A stretch of DNA of 6,634 nucleotides. Source: Spirochaetales bacterium. GTDB taxonomy: Bacteria > Spirochaetota > Spirochaetia > JABMQR01. The DNA lies in contig JAGLNY010000102.1 of NCBI GenBank assembly GCA_023139255.1, positions 1 through 6,634 on the forward strand, written 5' to 3'. The first letter of the stretch is position 1. Each line of letters begins with the position of its first letter. This document shows, one piece after another, positions 5,425 through 6,634 of the stretch. The translations under genes were made by a program, and so were the position numbers. Under the pieces are notes generated by a model that saw nothing but the letters and a program-made list of their open reading frames with translations, did no database searches and was not told where the DNA came from.

Positions 5425-6634
5425 ATACATTGTCCCCGAGCCATTTCTAAAAAAACGGCTTTTGAAGTTGAAGTTTTCTCCAATATTTTCTGTCGGTTTA
5501 CCGGTTTAACATTTGAGACTATCCATTCTCTCATCTCTTTACCTTTTTCTGTTTGTTGCGGATAACTGATAAAATCAAGGTTTTTGTGCAATGCTTCTGC
5601 AGTTTTATAGGCAATTATCGGCCATATTACTCCGATATCCCCAACTATCGGCACGCTTCCTTCATGTCGTGCAAACGCAGACATCTCCATTCGAAAGGGG
5701 ATCCCGGTCACCTTTGACTTTGGCAAGCCCTTATCTATGGCCTTTTGAATACTATCTGAATCAACCTGTAACTGCTTTGCTTTTAATAAGTTAGGGTCAA
5801 CATCTATCCTTATCAGCGTTTTCCCTTTTAATGAACAAGTTTTAAAACCATTCCACTTTGCCCATATTCCATGGCCCGTATAACATTCAAAGGGTCCATC
5901 ATGAATTTCCTGAGTTAAGGCAACTGCGGATTCAATGATAACTTCAGCTTCCTCTATCATTCCGGCTATCCGCATACATCTTTCGGAAACAGGTATACTC
6001 TCACCAATAGCAAGCCCCACAGCCCCGCCGCCAATAAGCTGAGGTACGCTGACAATTACCGGCAATCCATATTTCGACGCAGCTCCTATCATGGTATTTT
6101 CATCTGCACCCCATCCTGCTGCCTGTTCAAAGGGCACATGATATGCTTTTGCAAATGATAATATTTCTCTGGAAATATTCTCTGTTCTTAAACCCATCGG
6201 ATACGCCATATTACCGGCTGCTTTAATTATGGTATCCCCTTGGAGTTTCTCTGCCCTGCTAAGTAATTCAGCATCTATAATCATCTCATTCTTTAGTTGA
6301 TTGATTTCTATTTGATCCATACTGGTTATTTCAAACAGCCCGCCTCTTGGTATTTCATCATCTTTATCCTGTAACCCTAAAGCTTTCCATGAGACTCTTT
6401 TTACTCTATCAAGGCTTCCTGCCATTTCATGAGCAACAACTGCAGAACTGGTAGTTACACTATCTACTACTCCTTTACTCATCAGGTCAGCAATTAATGT
6501 TGTAACCCCCTCATGAATATTCGGGCCGCTTCCTGTGACAACCATTATTTTTTTATTTTTTATTTTCGCATCAATAATTTTTTCGATAGCTGTATCTACA
6601 TACTCTTTCGTTTGAGGATTGAGTTCTCTATACG
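5421..6634 (-). CDS. Conserved protein of unknown function, possibly deoxyhypusine-synthase-like; 5' end outside the window
   Basis: I cannot name this protein with confidence. The frame is open without a stop from 5421 to the right edge, so 403 residues are visible and the true start lies beyond 6634. The Met encoded at 6543-6545 is internal: it sits inside a hydrophobic beta-strand (KKIMVVTGSGPNIHEG, visible residues 27-42) and lacks a ribosome site. That strand, the glycine turn, and the following LMSKGVVDSVTTSSAVVAHE (50-69) resemble the nucleotide-binding start of deoxyhypusine synthase and its bacterial relatives. Later elements include FEQAAGWGADENTMIG (168-183), YGLPVIVSVPQLIGGGAVGLAIG (188-210, in pieces YGLPVIVSVPQ and LIGGGAVGLAIG), LIRIDVDPNLLKAK (273-286) and VGDIGVIWPII (330-340). 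No signal peptide or membrane segment is visible, so it is probably cytoplasmic. Its stop overlaps the kdsB-like start, so the two are likely co-translated and probably share a pathway. The relationship to deoxyhypusine synthase is a pattern-level guess. Confidence 0.75.
   Translation of the reverse strand, partial: YRELNPQTKEYVDTAIEKIIDAKIKNKKIMVVTGSGPNIHEGVTTLIADLMSKGVVDSVTTSSAVVAHEMAGSLDRVKRVSWKALGLQDKDDEIPRGGLFEITSMDQIEINQLKNEMIIDAELLSRAEKLQGDTIIKAAGNMAYPMGLRTENISREILSFAKAYHVPFEQAAGWGADENTMIGAASKYGLPVIVSVPQLIGGGAVGLAIGESIPVSERCMRIAGMIEEAEVIIESAVALTQEIHDGPFECYTGHGIWAKWNGFKTCSLKGKTLIRIDVDPNLLKAKQLQVDSDSIQKAIDKGLPKSKVTGIPFRMEMSAFARHEGSVPIVGDIGVIWPIIAYKTAEALHKNLDFISYPQQTEKGKEMREWIVSNVKPVNRQKILEKTSTSKAVFLEMARGQCI
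5433..5437 (-). promoter_or_regulatory. Ribosome binding site that decides the kdsB-like start
   Basis: GGGGA on the minus strand lies inside the 3' end of the upstream gene. It is 8 nt from the ATG at 5422-5424 and only 2 nt from the ATG at 5428-5430, which favours the shorter protein. Confidence 0.55.

Noticed and set aside
5591..5794. Plus-strand open frame of 67 codons opposite the first gene
   Set aside because: It is antisense to a long continuous frame and shows no domain or ribosome site of its own.
5421..6634. Thiamine-diphosphate enzyme, suggested by the LIRIDVDPNLLKAK segment
   Set aside because: The segment resembles the middle domain of such enzymes, but no thiamine-diphosphate binding motif (GDG followed by an NN) is found in the visible protein.

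Overview
All seven genes lie on the minus strand, so transcription runs from high to low coordinates. They look like one operon that leaves the window at both ends. In transcription order they are: a partial gene for a conserved protein I cannot name (possibly deoxyhypusine-synthase-like); a KdsB-type CMP-sugar synthetase; a dihydrodipicolinate-synthase/N-acetylneuraminate-lyase family aldolase; an ADP-ribosylglycohydrolase (DraG) family protein; a sugar ABC substrate-binding protein; a first MalF-like permease; and a second MalG-like permease cut by the left edge. No RNA gene, mobile element, CRISPR array or phage gene was seen. The operon's own promoter must lie beyond position 6634.

The first four genes are tightly coupled. 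The stop/start junctions overlap (ATGA near 5421-5424, TAATG at 4667-4671, and a 7-nt overlap at 3755-3761). The transporter half follows after a 77-nt gap rich in short palindromes (2711-2758). A 113-nt gap between the binding-protein gene and the first permease holds a perfect 14-bp stem-loop (1304-1337). This resembles the malE-malF arrangement, where an intercistronic hairpin helps keep binding protein in excess over membrane subunits. The two permease genes are only 13 nt apart.

Functionally, the second half is a CUT1-type (carbohydrate) ABC importer without a visible ATPase. The first half pairs an enzyme family that makes or breaks 2-keto-3-deoxy acids with an enzyme family that activates such acids with CTP. 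A DraG-type hydrolase and an unassigned enzyme-like protein accompany them. A sugar-acid uptake and remodelling pathway is a reasonable inference, but the substrate cannot be read from the sequence. The pairing of KdsB with a Class I lyase-type aldolase inside an importer operon is the most unusual aspect of the window.

The organism is bacterial and moderately AT-rich. The binding protein's signal peptide, ending FAGAQEE, resembles those of spirochaete sugar-binding proteins, so a Spirochaetota origin is my best guess. Confidence in that guess is low, because it rests on one short motif.
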